Shown: positions 8,751 to 18,698 of the stretch, piece by piece
Numbering within the stretch: the first letter of the stretch is position 1
How the letters are laid out: each line of letters begins with the position of its first letter
Notes under the pieces: model-generated
What the model saw: only the letters and a program-made list of their open reading frames with translations
Database searches by the model: none
What the model was told of the DNA's origin: nothing
Program-made: the position numbers and the translations under genes
From: Acidimicrobiia bacterium
GTDB taxonomy: Bacteria > Actinomycetota > Acidimicrobiia > Spongiisociales > UBA5794
DNA length: 56,103 bases
NCBI GenBank assembly: GCA_029287195.1
Contig: JARFRN010000149.1
Location: forward strand, 1 to 56,103
Direction: 5' to 3'

Positions 8751-11700
8751 CTATCGGCCGAAAACGAAACGGCCTTCTATCGGGTCATGGTCCGATGCCC
8801 TTATGGTCGTCGTCGCATCTCCGCCGACGGCGCTTGGATAGGCGGCGTTGAAGTGGAGCATGTCCACCGCCGTCACGTGTTTGAGCAGGGCGGCGTTGAC
8901 CAGCATGTGGTCGAGGACCTGACTGTTCCCATCGAACAGGAAAGTCCACCGCTCCGCTTCCTTCTCCTCGTAGATGAGGTTGGTCAGCGGATCATCACCG
9001 GCAGTGCCTTCGAGTATGGCCACCGGGTGATCCGACCCTTCACCCGGTTCACCAAACTGGAAATCGTTCAGGTCACCGGCGACCATCACCAACGCATCAG
9101 GATCAGAATCAAGCAGCGCATCGACGAAGTCGCGGACTACTTGGGCCTGGGCCTTGCGCTGAATCTCGGTGATGCGGTTGAACGACACACCGAATATCGG
9201 GTCATCTCCACCCTTCGACTTGAAGTGATTGCCCACGATGTGGACGATCTCGTCGCCGATCTGGAACTCGCCGTACAACGGCTCACGACCCGGGCTGGGG
9301 CTCGACGGCCCAAAAGCAGCTTCAACGTCGGGCCCGCTCAGCTGGAACGAGTCGAGCAGGTCTACCCGATTGTCGTCGTAGAGGAATGCGACTTCGATAC
9401 CGCGCCCGTCACTGGTCTCGTACGAGACGGCGACATAGTCGGTGCCGTTGGCCGCATTGACCCGATCACCCAACTCCTGAGCGATCGCAGTGTTCTCGAC
9501 CTCCTGCAACACCATGATCTCCGGTAGCCGCAGTTCGTGCTCGATCGACTGGGCCAGCTTGGTGAGCTGGGTCTCCAACTCCTCCGGTGTCGGAGTGCTG
9601 CCGGCGTCGTCCTTGCCCTCTCCTCTCCGGAGAACCACCGCGTCGTCACCGTTGAAGAAATTCGACACGGAGATCTGATCCGCAATTGCAAGGATCGCGG
9701 GATCGGCGCCATCGTCGGCTACCACCCACACATCTCCGGGAGCAAGCGTGCCTGTCAGGTCCACTGTTGTTCCTGGGCTGTTCGAACCATTGAAGTAGAT
9801 GTCGATGGCGTAGCTGTCAGCTGCGAGATCTACCGGAGCACCTGTTGCGTTGTAGATCTCCACGGCCTTGTTGAACGAGCTGCCCTCGATGTACTCCGAG
9901 ATGAACAGGCCGGAACCCGTCGTGCACGTCGTCGTGTGTGTTCCCAGGTCAGTGAAGTTGTTGTTGCCGGTACCGGTCCACTCGAGGCTGGGATCGAAAG
10001 GACCGGTGTCGGTGCGACCAGCACACACATCCGGATTCCGGATCAGAGTGTTGTTTTGGGTGTTCGGCGGACCCCAATAAGAGCCAGGATCAAACCCCAC
10101 CTCTCCAAAGATGTCCACTGCGCCCGTGTTGAGAACCAGGTCGAACAGGTTCTCCACGTTGTATGTCGTGATTGCAGTGTCTCCATTAGGGCCGGATCGC
10201 GTCGATACCGGCACATTGGGTAGCTTCTTGGCATCGAGCTTGCGGAAACTCGCCGGCTGCAATTTGTACATGCCGAATGTGTAGTCGACGACACCAACGA
10301 ATCCCATCACCGTGTCACCGGGACGCACCTGGATTGCTTCGTCCAGGCTCGAGTCGTCGACCACGATCCGCTCCGGGTTGTAGTCGACGCGGTTCTCACC
10401 GATGCTACGGAGCAAGATCTGCTTAGTGCTGGGCTCATACCCCGAGCCCGGCACGGCGTCGGTTCTGGTCAGCATGGCAAACTCGCCAAAGCGTGACGTG
10501 GGGGCAACAACCCTGCCGTCGCGCACGGATACGAGCATGCCCTCGAGCGCCTCCCAGAATGCCTCGCCTTCGGCGATGGAAACGTCGGGGAGATCCTCGA
10601 GTGCCACCGGCTCAGGCAGGTCGTAGCCTGATGCCAGGATCTCGATGTACTCGACGGAGACCAACCTGGTCAGCGGGAGAGCGTTACCGAACTGCTGCTC
10701 TTCCACGGAGGCAAAGACGCGGATCAAGTCCCCCAGTTCCGGGACCTCACCCGTTGCCGGGAAGCCACACCCGGAAACGAATATGCCGTCACTCGTCGCC
10801 GGGTCATCGTCGCCAACTGGATCCTGGATCCAGCAATTGGCCCCATTGGCGGTAAACAGGGTCACTACCCCCGTTGTGTCCACGCGCTGACCGTCGAGCG
10901 GTGAGAAACGGCCGGTGCCCTGGATCTCCATGATCGTTGCGGGATTGGGGGGCGGCAGCACGATCTCAGCGATCTCCCACGTGACTGAGAGATTCTCTGA
11001 CGTTTCATCGTCCGCGGTAATGCCATTGCCGCCGGTCGACGTCTCGAGGCCCTCGTTGGCGTCCGAACGCTGGAACGAATCGCCAACACTATGGCCCCCG
11101 GTCGCAACCACGTCCTGGTTCGCAATCGAAGTGTCGGGAGCGTAGGTAGACGGCGTCGAATCACCGTCCGGCCCATCAATCGATACACCCGTCTTGTCTA
11201 CTGCCTCGGCCTTGTCCCCCCACAGCACGTAATCGATGTCCTGGACCAGATCCGCCGCACCGTCCCATTTGTAGAGAATCACAACCTCGCCGTCGTTGGT
11301 TAGACCCCCCTGACCGTTGATGGACCCGGGCAGGGCTTCCCTCATGTCGGGTACGGCATCGGGCGCCGCGTCATCTTCGTAGAGTTCGTAGGTGGGGAGC
11401 GCACCGTAGGTTGCGAGGAAGTCGGTCGAACCCGCCAGCGCAAGGGTCTGGTATTCCCCAGCCCCAATCGACGCTCCGGATGGGAATCTGGCGTGGAAGT
11501 CGCCAAAACTGCCACCGCCGGCGTTCGAGCCGGTCACGATGTTGTAGTAGAAGGTCCCGCCGGGGGCGAACGTGGCGTCGGTTACGTAGTAGTCGGAGAG
11601 ATCTATGGCCCCACCAGTCGGGTTGTGGATCTCGATGAACTCACCGGCCGTCGGGGTCACGACGATCTCGCTCACGAGCAGATGGTCTCCTCCGGTTGCC

Positions 11701-11780
11701 CCCGCCGGCGCTGCATTGAGAGGCAACAACGTCACCAGCATCCCCACCACAGCGAGAATCGATATTCGTCTTCGTTTCAC
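8751..11780 (-). CDS. Secreted ExeM/NucH-like nuclease with lamin-tail domains, one apparently circularly permuted
   Basis: Predicted extracellular DNase of about 1009 aa. The GTG at 11780 is preferred because GGAGG lies 5 nt upstream and it opens a signal peptide (KRRR, then a hydrophobic stretch ending NAAPAGA). An N-terminal lamin-tail domain follows ([21 protein letters not shown]), then an OB-like region ([20 protein letters not shown]). The endonuclease/exonuclease/phosphatase domain runs from about 535 to the end: [44 protein letters not shown] and RASDHDPI carry the metal and catalytic residues. Between LFDLV and GKDDAGS (residues about 550-721) a second lamin-tail domain is inserted with its C-terminal half before its N-terminal half. 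A strong hairpin follows the stop. Likely role: nutrient or phosphate scavenging from DNA. Confidence 0.88.
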   Translation of the reverse strand: MKRRRISILAVVGMLVTLLPLNAAPAGATGGDHLLVSEIVVTPTAGEFIEIHNPTGGAIDLSDYYVTDATFAPGGTFYYNIVTGSNAGGGSFGDFHARFPSGASIGAGEYQTLALAGSTDFLATYGALPTYELYEDDAAPDAVPDMREALPGSINGQGGLTNDGEVVILYKWDGAADLVQDIDYVLWGDKAEAVDKTGVSIDGPDGDSTPSTYAPDTSIANQDVVATGGHSVGDSFQRSDANEGLETSTGGNGITADDETSENLSVTWEIAEIVLPPPNPATIMEIQGTGRFSPLDGQRVDTTGVVTLFTANGANCWIQDPVGDDDPATSDGIFVSGCGFPATGEVPELGDLIRVFASVEEQQFGNALPLTRLVSVEYIEILASGYDLPEPVALEDLPDVSIAEGEAFWEALEGMLVSVRDGRVVAPTSRFGEFAMLTRTDAVPGSGYEPSTKQILLRSIGENRVDYNPERIVVDDSSLDEAIQVRPGDTVMGFVGVVDYTFGMYKLQPASFRKLDAKKLPNVPVSTRSGPNGDTAITTYNVENLFDLVLNTGAVDIFGEVGFDPGSYWGPPNTQNNTLIRNPDVCAGRTDTGPFDPSLEWTGTGNNNFTDLGTHTTTCTTGSGLFISEYIEGSSFNKAVEIYNATGAPVDLAADSYAIDIYFNGSNSPGTTVDLTGTLAPGDVWVVADDGADPAILAIADQISVSNFFNGDDAVVLRRGEGKDDAGSTPTPEELETQLTKLAQSIEHELRLPEIMVLQEVENTAIAQELGDRVNAANGTDYVAVSYETSDGRGIEVAFLYDDNRVDLLDSFQLSGPDVEAAFGPSSPSPGREPLYGEFQIGDEIVHIVGNHFKSKGGDDPIFGVSFNRITEIQRKAQAQVVRDFVDALLDSDPDALVMVAGDLNDFQFGEPGEGSDHPVAILEGTAGDDPLTNLIYEEKEAERWTFLFDGNSQVLDHMLVNAALLKHVTAVDMLHFNAAYPSAVGGDATTTIRASDHDPIEGRFVFGR

Positions 11781-12013
11781 TTCGTCCTCCATTCCCTCTT
11801 GTGAGAAGACCCAATACAAAACGGCCCCTGCATCAGCATGGACCGTTGGATTGAACTGATTGCGTACCCAGTCCGAGTACTTGATGAATGATGTATCCGT
11901 TCGCCCCCTCCCGAGCGTGGCACAGGTACCGGCGCAACAGCTTCCCCTTGATCGAACCCATCATCGAGCATAGCGCCCTTGCGACCACTGTGTGTAGTCG
12001 GATTCCAGAGGAT

Positions 12014-13192
12014 CTATGTCAAGGCCGCCGATTCACAGATCTTCACTACTGCAGCTGCCGTGTCGTTGATCGACTGCGCCCGTCGCCGCGCCATAGAACC
12101 CATGGACGCTCGCAGCCCCGGGTTGTTGGCCAAACGGACGAGTGCGTCGGCCAGGCCGTCAACATCTCCCGGTGGTACCAGCAGGCCACTCTCACCGTCG
12201 GCCACCATCGCCGGGATATGACCCACCGCCGAGGCCACAATCGGCAACCCGGCCATCTCGTAGTCGAGGATCTTCACCGGCTGGTAGTAGTCGTATTTCG
12301 TGTCTTGGTACGGCGCCACTCCGACTTGAGATCGTCGCAGTCGTTCGTACATCTCACTTCGTTGCAGCCACCCGGTGAACACAACGCGGTCATCGAGCCC
12401 AAGCCGAGCCGCCAGCTCCTCACATTCACGCCGGGCAATGCCGTCGCCCATCATGGTCAATCTCATCCTCGGCATCTCCTCAGAGGCGCGAGCAAACGCC
12501 ACCACCAATTCACTCACCCCGTGCCAGGGGAAGAAGCTGCCGACGTAAGCGACGTCTACCCCACTTGTGGTGCTGGCCGGGTTGGCGCGCACTCCGGGGT
12601 CTTCGATCCCAAACGGGATGAGCCTGATTCGCCCACCGTCGTGCCCGACTTGTGTCACCAGCTGCTCCAGCTCGGGGGTGTGCACCCACACGAGATCCGC
12701 CCGGCGAAACATCTGTCGGTCCATCCACGTCAGGTAACGGGAACGCCTCCCACCAAGCAAGACATGCTCTATCGCGGCAGGCGAATGGACCTCGAGCACC
12801 AGCGGTCGCCGTAACAAACGGGAGACCAGCAATGGAGTCCACTCCAGTTTCCGGTAACGCGCCAGCACGACATCAGGCGGACGGTCGCTCAGTTTCCGCC
12901 ACAGCCGCCAGGTCCACAGGATTGAGTTGAGCGTGCCCCGCAGAATCAGACTCAGCCGGATCGCCGCGCCGTACGTTTGACACGGAAGGTGCTCCCATGT
13001 CGGGCGCTTCCAGCCACGTCTGCGGGCTCCACTCGACCCGCCTGATTCGAAGGCGGGTACTGCTTCCACGGTGGCACCGGCCCCGCGCATCGCCGCCACG
13101 AGTTGTCGACCCCGTTCCCCGGCCCAATTCCGTGAACTCGACATGGCCGGATTGTGATAGAGGATGCGGACGGGCGATGTCATTGGCAGCAT
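12014..13192 (-). CDS. Glycosyltransferase family 4 (GT-B fold)
   Basis: Sugar transferase of 392 aa; acceptor and sugar are unknown. The N-terminal Rossmann domain starts RILYHNPAMSSSRNWAGERGRQL, typical of glycan-building GT4 enzymes. The C-terminal donor domain shows YVGSFFPWHGVSELV, the VVFTGWLQ segment, the KILDYEMAGLPIVAS motif with the conserved Glu, and GLLVPPGDVDGLADAL. There are no membrane segments. It lies 19 bp downstream of the DUF885 lipoprotein gene on the same strand and is probably co-transcribed with it, although no functional link is obvious. An alternative start three codons later is possible, as neither has a good ribosome site. Confidence 0.9.
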   Translation of the reverse strand: MLPMTSPVRILYHNPAMSSSRNWAGERGRQLVAAMRGAGATVEAVPAFESGGSSGARRRGWKRPTWEHLPCQTYGAAIRLSLILRGTLNSILWTWRLWRKLSDRPPDVVLARYRKLEWTPLLVSRLLRRPLVLEVHSPAAIEHVLLGGRRSRYLTWMDRQMFRRADLVWVHTPELEQLVTQVGHDGGRIRLIPFGIEDPGVRANPASTTSGVDVAYVGSFFPWHGVSELVVAFARASEEMPRMRLTMMGDGIARRECEELAARLGLDDRVVFTGWLQRSEMYERLRRSQVGVAPYQDTKYDYYQPVKILDYEMAGLPIVASAVGHIPAMVADGESGLLVPPGDVDGLADALVRLANNPGLRASMGSMARRRAQSINDTAAAVVKICESAALT

Positions 13193-13211
13193 TCAAGTCT
13201 AGGTGTCCCTG

Positions 13212-15077
13212 CTAGCCGCGTACTTCGGCGATCCACAGATCGACTACTTCGTCGAGCAGCTCCAACGGCACCGACCCATGCGACAGCACCGCGTCGTGGA
13301 ACCCAACGATGTCGTAATCCTCCCCCAGTTCAGCCGATGCCCTATCCGCAAGCCGCTTGATCTCGAGCATTCCCACCAAGTATGCCGGGGCCTGACCCGG
13401 CCAGACGATATATCGATCCACCTCGGCGGTCGCCCGATCTGTGCCAAACCCCAGCTCAGTCATGTAGCCAAGGGCCTGATCACGGCTCCAGCCGGCCCAG
13501 TGAATCCCGGTGTCGACCACCATCCGAGCTGCTCGCAACAGCTCCATCCGAAGCCGACCGACATTCCCGAGCGGATCGTCCTCGTAGAGGCCCTCGTTGG
13601 CAGCCAGCCATTCCGCATACAGCGCCCATCCTTCGGCGTAGCCGGTGAAGTCGAATGCCCGCTGGTGAAGCGGCAGATGCTGAGATTCTCGCTGCACCGA
13701 CAGCTGGAAATGATGGCCCGGAATCCCCTCGTGGTAGGTCGTAGTGTCCATCGTCAACAGACCGAACTCGAGGCCGCCCAGTGATAGGTAGTAGATCCCG
13801 GGCCGGCTGCCGTCGAGCGGCGGCGAGCGGTAGTAGGCGCCGCTGCCACCTTCCCTGCCGGGGCGGGGTCGCATCACCTGCACTTCCGCCGCGGGCTTCA
13901 AGGTAAACAGATCTTCGAAAGCGCGCGCGGCCTCGGCAACCGTCTGCTGGGTCATCTCGAGCACGGCCGCCCGCTGCGGCTCGCTGGTGGTTGGCATCGC
14001 CCCCGCATCGGACTTCGCTTGACGCATCGCGGAGGCAAAATCCTGCTCCGCCGCATATCCCAGATCGCCGAGCGCGCCGGTGAGTTCGATCCGGAGCCGC
14101 TCCACCTGCTCCAACCCCGCCTCGTGCACGCCCTGCGGGGACATGTCGATACCGAGATGGTGGCGCAGGACCGCGGCGTAGTACTCCTCCCCGCCGGGAA
14201 GGTGCACAAGTCCCGGCGCCTGATCCGAGAGGCCGTCGAGCCGCGCCACGGCCGCATCTAGGTCCTCCATCACCGGGAACAAGTTGCGAACCGCAGCCTC
14301 GGAGCGGGCCCCGATTCCGGCCGCCCACCTCTGATCCTCACCTACCAGGGCGGCGACCCGATCCTTGAAGTCGACAACCATCGGATGCGACTCTGCATCC
14401 CCGTCACCGAGAAAGTTCCCTATCTGCCATCGGGCGATTCCCAGCGATCGTTCGCTCGGAACGAGATCGGACTCCCCCATCCGCTCCACCGCATCGATCA
14501 GATCCATGACCTGCAGCCGAAAGCCGATCAGCCGGTCCACGTAGTCCTCGGCGTCCTGCTCGGAGTTGATCGGATGCACATCCGCCATGAACTCCGCAAA
14601 CCCGGCATGGACGCCCGTGATGTAGTTGACGGGGTTCTCGAGCCCCGCGTACTGCGCCATGGTGACGATGTCTTCGAGGTACCAGCGCAGGATCTCCGCC
14701 GACAATTGCTCTTCCGCGTCGAGCGCCGTGATCGCATAGCCGTCGAGAGCCGCCAGTCCGTCGGCGGCAGCAGTCACCAACTCTTGACGTCCCCGCGGCG
14801 ACAGATCACTCAGCAAGTGATTGGCGTCGAACCCAATCACTTCCCCGGCGCCGAGATCGGTCACCAACTCCGGCTGCATCACCAGCAGGGAACGGGTGAT
14901 CTCGTCGGCTACAGATCGGAAGTCCGTTGGTTCGAGCACGGGTGCGGTCGTCGGCGGCCGAGAACCGGTGGTCGAGACCGGAGCCGGCATGGTCTCGATT
15001 GCCGTGGTGTCGACAGTCGGAGTCGAAGTGCATGCGGCGAGAAGCGCACATATCGAGATCCACCGGTTACATCGCAT
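13212..15077 (-). CDS. DUF885-family lipoprotein (putative zinc hydrolase/peptidase)
   Basis: A 621-aa exported lipoprotein. The start ATG at 15077 has AGGAGG 7 nt upstream and opens a short signal peptide ending in the lipobox LLAAC (lipid-modified Cys16), followed by a Thr/Pro-rich linker. The DUF885 domain fills the rest. The zinc-site motif HEGIPGHH lies at 449-456 and a downstream Glu in YAEGWALYAE probably completes the site. The family is thought to contain metal-dependent peptidases or carboxypeptidase-like enzymes, but the substrate is unclear. The reading frame stays open upstream of 15077, but that part overlaps the divergent SRPBCC gene and is not needed. Confidence 0.88.
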   Translation of the reverse strand: MRCNRWISICALLAACTSTPTVDTTAIETMPAPVSTTGSRPPTTAPVLEPTDFRSVADEITRSLLVMQPELVTDLGAGEVIGFDANHLLSDLSPRGRQELVTAAADGLAALDGYAITALDAEEQLSAEILRWYLEDIVTMAQYAGLENPVNYITGVHAGFAEFMADVHPINSEQDAEDYVDRLIGFRLQVMDLIDAVERMGESDLVPSERSLGIARWQIGNFLGDGDAESHPMVVDFKDRVAALVGEDQRWAAGIGARSEAAVRNLFPVMEDLDAAVARLDGLSDQAPGLVHLPGGEEYYAAVLRHHLGIDMSPQGVHEAGLEQVERLRIELTGALGDLGYAAEQDFASAMRQAKSDAGAMPTTSEPQRAAVLEMTQQTVAEAARAFEDLFTLKPAAEVQVMRPRPGREGGSGAYYRSPPLDGSRPGIYYLSLGGLEFGLLTMDTTTYHEGIPGHHFQLSVQRESQHLPLHQRAFDFTGYAEGWALYAEWLAANEGLYEDDPLGNVGRLRMELLRAARMVVDTGIHWAGWSRDQALGYMTELGFGTDRATAEVDRYIVWPGQAPAYLVGMLEIKRLADRASAELGEDYDIVGFHDAVLSHGSVPLELLDEVVDLWIAEVRG

Positions 15078-15230
15078 CGCTCTGCCTCCTGAGGCTGCGC
15101 ACCGGTTGCGGCTCTCCCATTTTGGCCCATCGGCGACTGCGGGACAATGCGTCGAACCATCGATCTCTTCCAACCCGACGGTACCGGACGTACGCTGAGG
15201 GGTAGATGCGTCTGCTCCCAAGGAGGTGCC

Positions 15231-15683
15231 ATGCACATTGAGACGACGCACACGTATCCGGTACCCCGCAAGGATGGCTTTGCCTACCTCACGGACCTGA
15301 AGACGTGGGCCGATTGGAGTCCGCTCCGCGTCGGTGATCCCGAGGCGATCACAATGAGGAAAGGGGCCGTGATCGACTTCGTCTACCGCCCAATGGGTAT
15401 ACCGATGCACGGCAAGGCTGAGGTAGTCAAGCTGGTCGACGGTGAGCTGCTCAGGCTGCGGATCCGGGTCCGTGGTTATACCGACGTCATCGAAACGCTC
15501 GAGTTCAAGAACGCCGGGTCCCATGCCTTTACTCTCATCGTCACTGTAGATGCGGATGAACCCGCGGACATCATGGGCAAGACCTATCAATGGGTCCGCA
15601 AGCCGCTGCTCACCCGGGACGTTCATCACTCGCTCGACAGGTTGCAGGAAGTCTTCTTCAACGGAGCCACCAAGGCTGCCTGA
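15231..15683 (+). CDS. SRPBCC (START/Bet v1-like) family protein
   Basis: A 150-aa protein of the polyketide-cyclase/START-like superfamily, which forms a hydrophobic ligand cavity. The opening (THTYPVPRKDGFAYLTDLKTWADWSP) is the typical first strand and helices, and a long C-terminal helix (LLTRDVHHSLDRLQEVF) closes the fold. No catalytic residues can be assigned. The start at 15231 is strongly supported by AAGGAGG 5 nt upstream, and a TACGCT element at about 15191-15196 could be its -10 box. It is divergent from the DUF885 lipoprotein and convergent with the GNAT gene. Ligand unknown. Confidence 0.85.
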   Translation: MHIETTHTYPVPRKDGFAYLTDLKTWADWSPLRVGDPEAITMRKGAVIDFVYRPMGIPMHGKAEVVKLVDGELLRLRIRVRGYTDVIETLEFKNAGSHAFTLIVTVDADEPADIMGKTYQWVRKPLLTRDVHHSLDRLQEVFFNGATKAA

Positions 15684-15695
15684 ACACCAGCTCTG

Positions 15696-16580
15696 CTAGC
15701 CGATTGGTGCCGATTCCGGCTTGTTCGGCGCGCCCAGTCCATAAACCGCCGACTCTGCGATCTTGCGATACCCGATCCGCTCATAGATGGCGTTGGACGT
15801 GGGGTTTGCCAAGTCGGTGTATAAGAAACAGTACTCATAGCCGTTGTCGAGCAACCACTGCGATTGAGCAGCAACCAGCGCGGTCGCATACCCTCGACCC
15901 CGTAGCGCTCGAGGGGTATACACGGGACCGATTCGGATCCCGCGTCCGGTCGGATTGCCGTGTCCGCTCCATGAGACCACCTCGCCGTCGTCCTCCCATA
16001 ACCAGTAGGCGTTGGGCCCTTCCCCCGACAACCGACGTGCAATTGCCCGCTGCTGCCGTTCCTCCTCGAAAGGCTCGTCGGGTAGTGCCTCGGCGATGAA
16101 GGTGCGCATCCACTGTTCCAGCAGCCTCTGGTCGGCGGGTTCACCCGGCCGCGGCATGCCGGGACCTCCCACGATCCCGCTGACCTCCGTGAGCACGAAG
16201 ACGCCTTGCTCCATTTGCAGGTCGGCCCTTCCCCCGGTGATACGGCGCCACTCACCGACGAAGCGATCGATGGTTGGCTGGTTGCCGATCACGCCGGGCA
16301 TCTCGAGGTCCTCGACCAGCAATGCTTCGATGAGAACGGAGAGCGCCTTGGGGTCGGGTGTGTCGGCCAAGATCAGGTTGTAGGGCGGTGTCATGACCGC
16401 GGCGCATTGCGGTCCAGACTCATCTGTGACCAGAAACAAGCGGCGTTCGGGATAGACATCCGGCGCAGAGATGAGCGTTCCCAGAATACCGAGAATGAGA
16501 TTGTGGCGCGCCTCATCCGCCAGGAGCGGGGCGGCGCGGCGCCGGAAGTCAGTGGGGTCGCTCACAATCTCGGTTTTCAT
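15696..16580 (-). CDS. GNAT-family N-acetyltransferase
   Basis: A 294-aa protein with a C-terminal GNAT domain. The acetyl-CoA pyrophosphate loop reads RGRGYATALVAAQSQW, and the later helix ANPTSNAIYERIGYRKI is the usual end of the fold. The N-terminal half (about 1-130) is divergent and probably forms a degenerate second GNAT lobe, as in many actinobacterial double-GNAT proteins. The substrate is unknown. It has its own leaderless-type promoter (TACACT 6 nt before ATG), so it need not be read from the ole operon upstream. Confidence 0.88.
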   Translation of the reverse strand: MKTEIVSDPTDFRRRAAPLLADEARHNLILGILGTLISAPDVYPERRLFLVTDESGPQCAAVMTPPYNLILADTPDPKALSVLIEALLVEDLEMPGVIGNQPTIDRFVGEWRRITGGRADLQMEQGVFVLTEVSGIVGGPGMPRPGEPADQRLLEQWMRTFIAEALPDEPFEEERQQRAIARRLSGEGPNAYWLWEDDGEVVSWSGHGNPTGRGIRIGPVYTPRALRGRGYATALVAAQSQWLLDNGYEYCFLYTDLANPTSNAIYERIGYRKIAESAVYGLGAPNKPESAPIG

Positions 16581-16586
16581 GTGACG

Positions 16587-16592
16587 AGTGTA
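16587..16592 (-). promoter_or_regulatory. Probable -10 box (TACACT) for the GNAT gene
   Basis: On the minus strand TACACT is followed by 6 nt (CGTCAC) and then the ATG at 16580. No ribosome-binding site lies between, consistent with a leaderless transcript. Confidence 0.5.
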
Positions 16593-16645
16593 CGTCGGCG
16601 GCTATGTCATCCTCGAACACTCGCTCCGGGTGCCGCGGGCGAGCA

Positions 16646-16951
16646 CTAGTTGTGGTCGTCGAGGAAGCCTTCGACAAGAAGGATGCGAGACGAAGCAGCG
16701 CCATGACGAAGCGGAAGGATGTCTTGGTAGTCCGGATCGTTGTACCAAGCCCTCACATGCTCGATCGAGGGAAACTCGAGGATGACGGTGCGTTCGGCCG
16801 GCCATTCCCCCTCGACGACCTCAGTTGCGTCGCCGACCACCACCGGTCGCCCGCCGTGACGGTTTTCGATCTCGGTGGCGCGCTTTGCGTACTCGACATA
16901 CCTGTCTCGATCCTGCACATCGAGCAGGATGACTGCATATCCCTTCTTCAT
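16646..16951 (-). CDS. DUF1330 protein (dimeric alpha-beta barrel)
   Basis: A small 101-aa cytoplasmic protein of the DUF1330 family, with a ferredoxin-like dimeric barrel fold. The typical sequence features are MKKGYAVILLDVQDRDRYVEYA, the central GGRPVVVGDATEVVEGEW and RTVILEFPSIEHVRAWYNDP. The function of the family is not settled. It follows the phosphoesterase gene by 10 bp, but a TAGGCT box ending 7 nt before its ATG overlaps the stop codon of that gene, suggesting an internal promoter. Confidence 0.9.
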   Translation of the reverse strand: MKKGYAVILLDVQDRDRYVEYAKRATEIENRHGGRPVVVGDATEVVEGEWPAERTVILEFPSIEHVRAWYNDPDYQDILPLRHGAASSRILLVEGFLDDHN

Positions 16952-16958
16952 CGCAAAG

Positions 16959-16964
16959 AGCCTA
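16959..16964 (-). promoter_or_regulatory. Probable -10 box (TAGGCT) overlapping the upstream stop codon
   Basis: The TAG of this box is also the stop codon of the phosphoesterase gene (16962-16964). It is followed by 7 nt (CTTTGCG) and the ATG of the DUF1330 gene at 16951. It fits the leaderless pattern seen at other starts in the window. Confidence 0.45.
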
Positions 16965-18695
16965 ACGATGGACTAGTTGGGAGGCTTCCTCGATCAGTTT
17001 GTGAAGAGCCCGACGCGGGTTGTAACGCCGGTCTATCAAGCCGTGGTGCGGGTAATAACCGCGGTCGTGATCCATGAAGCCGTCCAGAAACACGGCGACC
17101 GATTGTCGACGGGATGCTGCGGTTGCGGCTTCGGCGACCCTAGCCGCCACCGCTTCATCGTCGTCGAAGACCGTGCTCTCGGCTCCGCGGGGAAGTCTGA
17201 TGTCGACGACAGCCGCCCGCCCGAACGCTGCCGCCATCTCTGCCGCCTGGTCCAGTGCCGCGCTGATGGCAACGCCATCGCCAACTCGAAAGACGAATTC
17301 GCCGACCCTCCGATTCGGATCGAGCTCCGCAGCCGCCTCTACGGCGGCGTCATCCCCAAGGTCGAAGCCGGCCGTGACGAAGTGGTGCACGCCGGCTCCT
17401 GGGTCCCCGACGGGCATCAACGGCGCCAGCGCCACCCGCACGTCGCGCGAGCCGATTGCCGCTATCACTGCCGGGAAATCGTCCGGTGGAGCCACAATCT
17501 CCCACCGCCCCAACCCTGCTTCCAGGGCAGCAACCGCGGCCCGCGTTGCGGCGTCGGGCACGCCGGCCGAGCGCACGGTGAATCGCATACCGCGACCCGA
17601 GAGGGCAGCTACTCGTTCTCTGCCCTCGTCACCTGCGATGTCCTCGAGCGGGATACGGACGTTGTTGATTCTGGCTTCCCAGAGTGCCGGCAGCGTCGCA
17701 TCGCTCCGAACCCGTTTCCGCCGGAACTCGTCGAGCCCGGAGATCGGGAAATCGGCAATTCCCATCCAGCCGTGCCGAAGGGTGACCCCGACCGGTGATA
17801 CCCATCCGGGAATGAGCGCTGCAGCGATCGTCGCCGGGAGACCCTCACCCAAATCTGTGGCGCCGTTGGTCCGCACCGGGCGCACCACGTGGCCGCCCTT
17901 CTCCAACTCGACGATGAAGAATCCGAGCTTGGGCGGGTCGTCCCTTCCTCCTTCACTTGCTGGAGCGATGGGTGCCAGCTCTGAGTAGTCGGGACGGACA
18001 AACCCGGTGGACGGGAGAACGTACAACTCTGTTCCCCGGTAGTGGTTGTAGAGAAAGTTGTGCACATGCCCCGAGAACACGGCCTCGACCCGATACTTCG
18101 CCAATAGGTCGAGTAACCAACTGCGGGCCGGCTCACCGAGGTTGTCGTAGTGCTCGCTCTCCCCCGGACTTCTGACAAAGGGCGGATAGTGGGTAAAGAG
18201 GAAGATCCGTTGTCCGGCCCGGACGGCCGCATCCAGCTCAGCCTCGAGCCATTCCATCTGCTGCGCCTCCCGATCGAGACCCGAGTTGAGCACCGGGGTG
18301 TCGACAATGACGAAGTGGCAGCCATCACGGGCAAACGACCTGAACGGCGCGCCCCAGTAGCGCTCGTAGACCTCGTAGCTGGCCTCCGCTACTGAGGGAA
18401 CGGCGACGAGCGAATTCGGTTTGTCCCCGATGTCGTGGTTGCCGGGAACGAAGTGGATCGGAATCATCAATTGCTCGTAGACATCGGCGGCAAGCTGAGC
18501 TGCCGGCTCGTGCCCAGCCTCTACCGGAAGGGGGTGAACGATGTCACCGAGATGGACGACGAACTCGCCGTAGATCCGGTTGCACAGCTCGACTGCTCGA
18601 CGATTGCGATCAACGATCAGCGCATTGGATCGATACGTTGCGATGTCATCATCAGGGAACCGAATGTGGGAATCCGCAACAACTATGAACCGCAT
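16962..18695 (-). CDS. Calcineurin-like metallophosphoesterase with unknown C-terminal domain
   Basis: A 577-aa cytoplasmic protein. The N-terminal part (about 1-270) is a binuclear metallophosphatase: D8-x-H10 (VVADSHIRF), D51 (VHLGDIVHP), GNHDIGD with N86 and H87, FTHYPPF, and GHVHNFLYN. This architecture is used by cyclic-nucleotide phosphodiesterases and by sugar- or lipid-phosphate phosphatases. The remaining 300 residues are soluble with alternating strands and helices and carry no motif I recognise. Its start lies 3 bp beyond the nitrilase stop, so the two are co-transcribed, probably as the distal part of the ole operon. A TAAGCG plus GAAGAG segment upstream may serve as its ribosome site. 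Confidence 0.87.
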   Translation of the reverse strand: MRFIVVADSHIRFPDDDIATYRSNALIVDRNRRAVELCNRIYGEFVVHLGDIVHPLPVEAGHEPAAQLAADVYEQLMIPIHFVPGNHDIGDKPNSLVAVPSVAEASYEVYERYWGAPFRSFARDGCHFVIVDTPVLNSGLDREAQQMEWLEAELDAAVRAGQRIFLFTHYPPFVRSPGESEHYDNLGEPARSWLLDLLAKYRVEAVFSGHVHNFLYNHYRGTELYVLPSTGFVRPDYSELAPIAPASEGGRDDPPKLGFFIVELEKGGHVVRPVRTNGATDLGEGLPATIAAALIPGWVSPVGVTLRHGWMGIADFPISGLDEFRRKRVRSDATLPALWEARINNVRIPLEDIAGDEGRERVAALSGRGMRFTVRSAGVPDAATRAAVAALEAGLGRWEIVAPPDDFPAVIAAIGSRDVRVALAPLMPVGDPGAGVHHFVTAGFDLGDDAAVEAAAELDPNRRVGEFVFRVGDGVAISAALDQAAEMAAAFGRAAVVDIRLPRGAESTVFDDDEAVAARVAEAATAASRRQSVAVFLDGFMDHDRGYYPHHGLIDRRYNPRRALHKLIEEASQLVHR

Positions 18696-18698
18696 CGC

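Noticed and set aside
15078-15629. N-terminal extension of the DUF885 frame by about 184 codons
   Set aside because: The ATG at 15077 has a strong AGGAGG and opens a lipoprotein signal; the extension is antisense to the well-supported SRPBCC gene.
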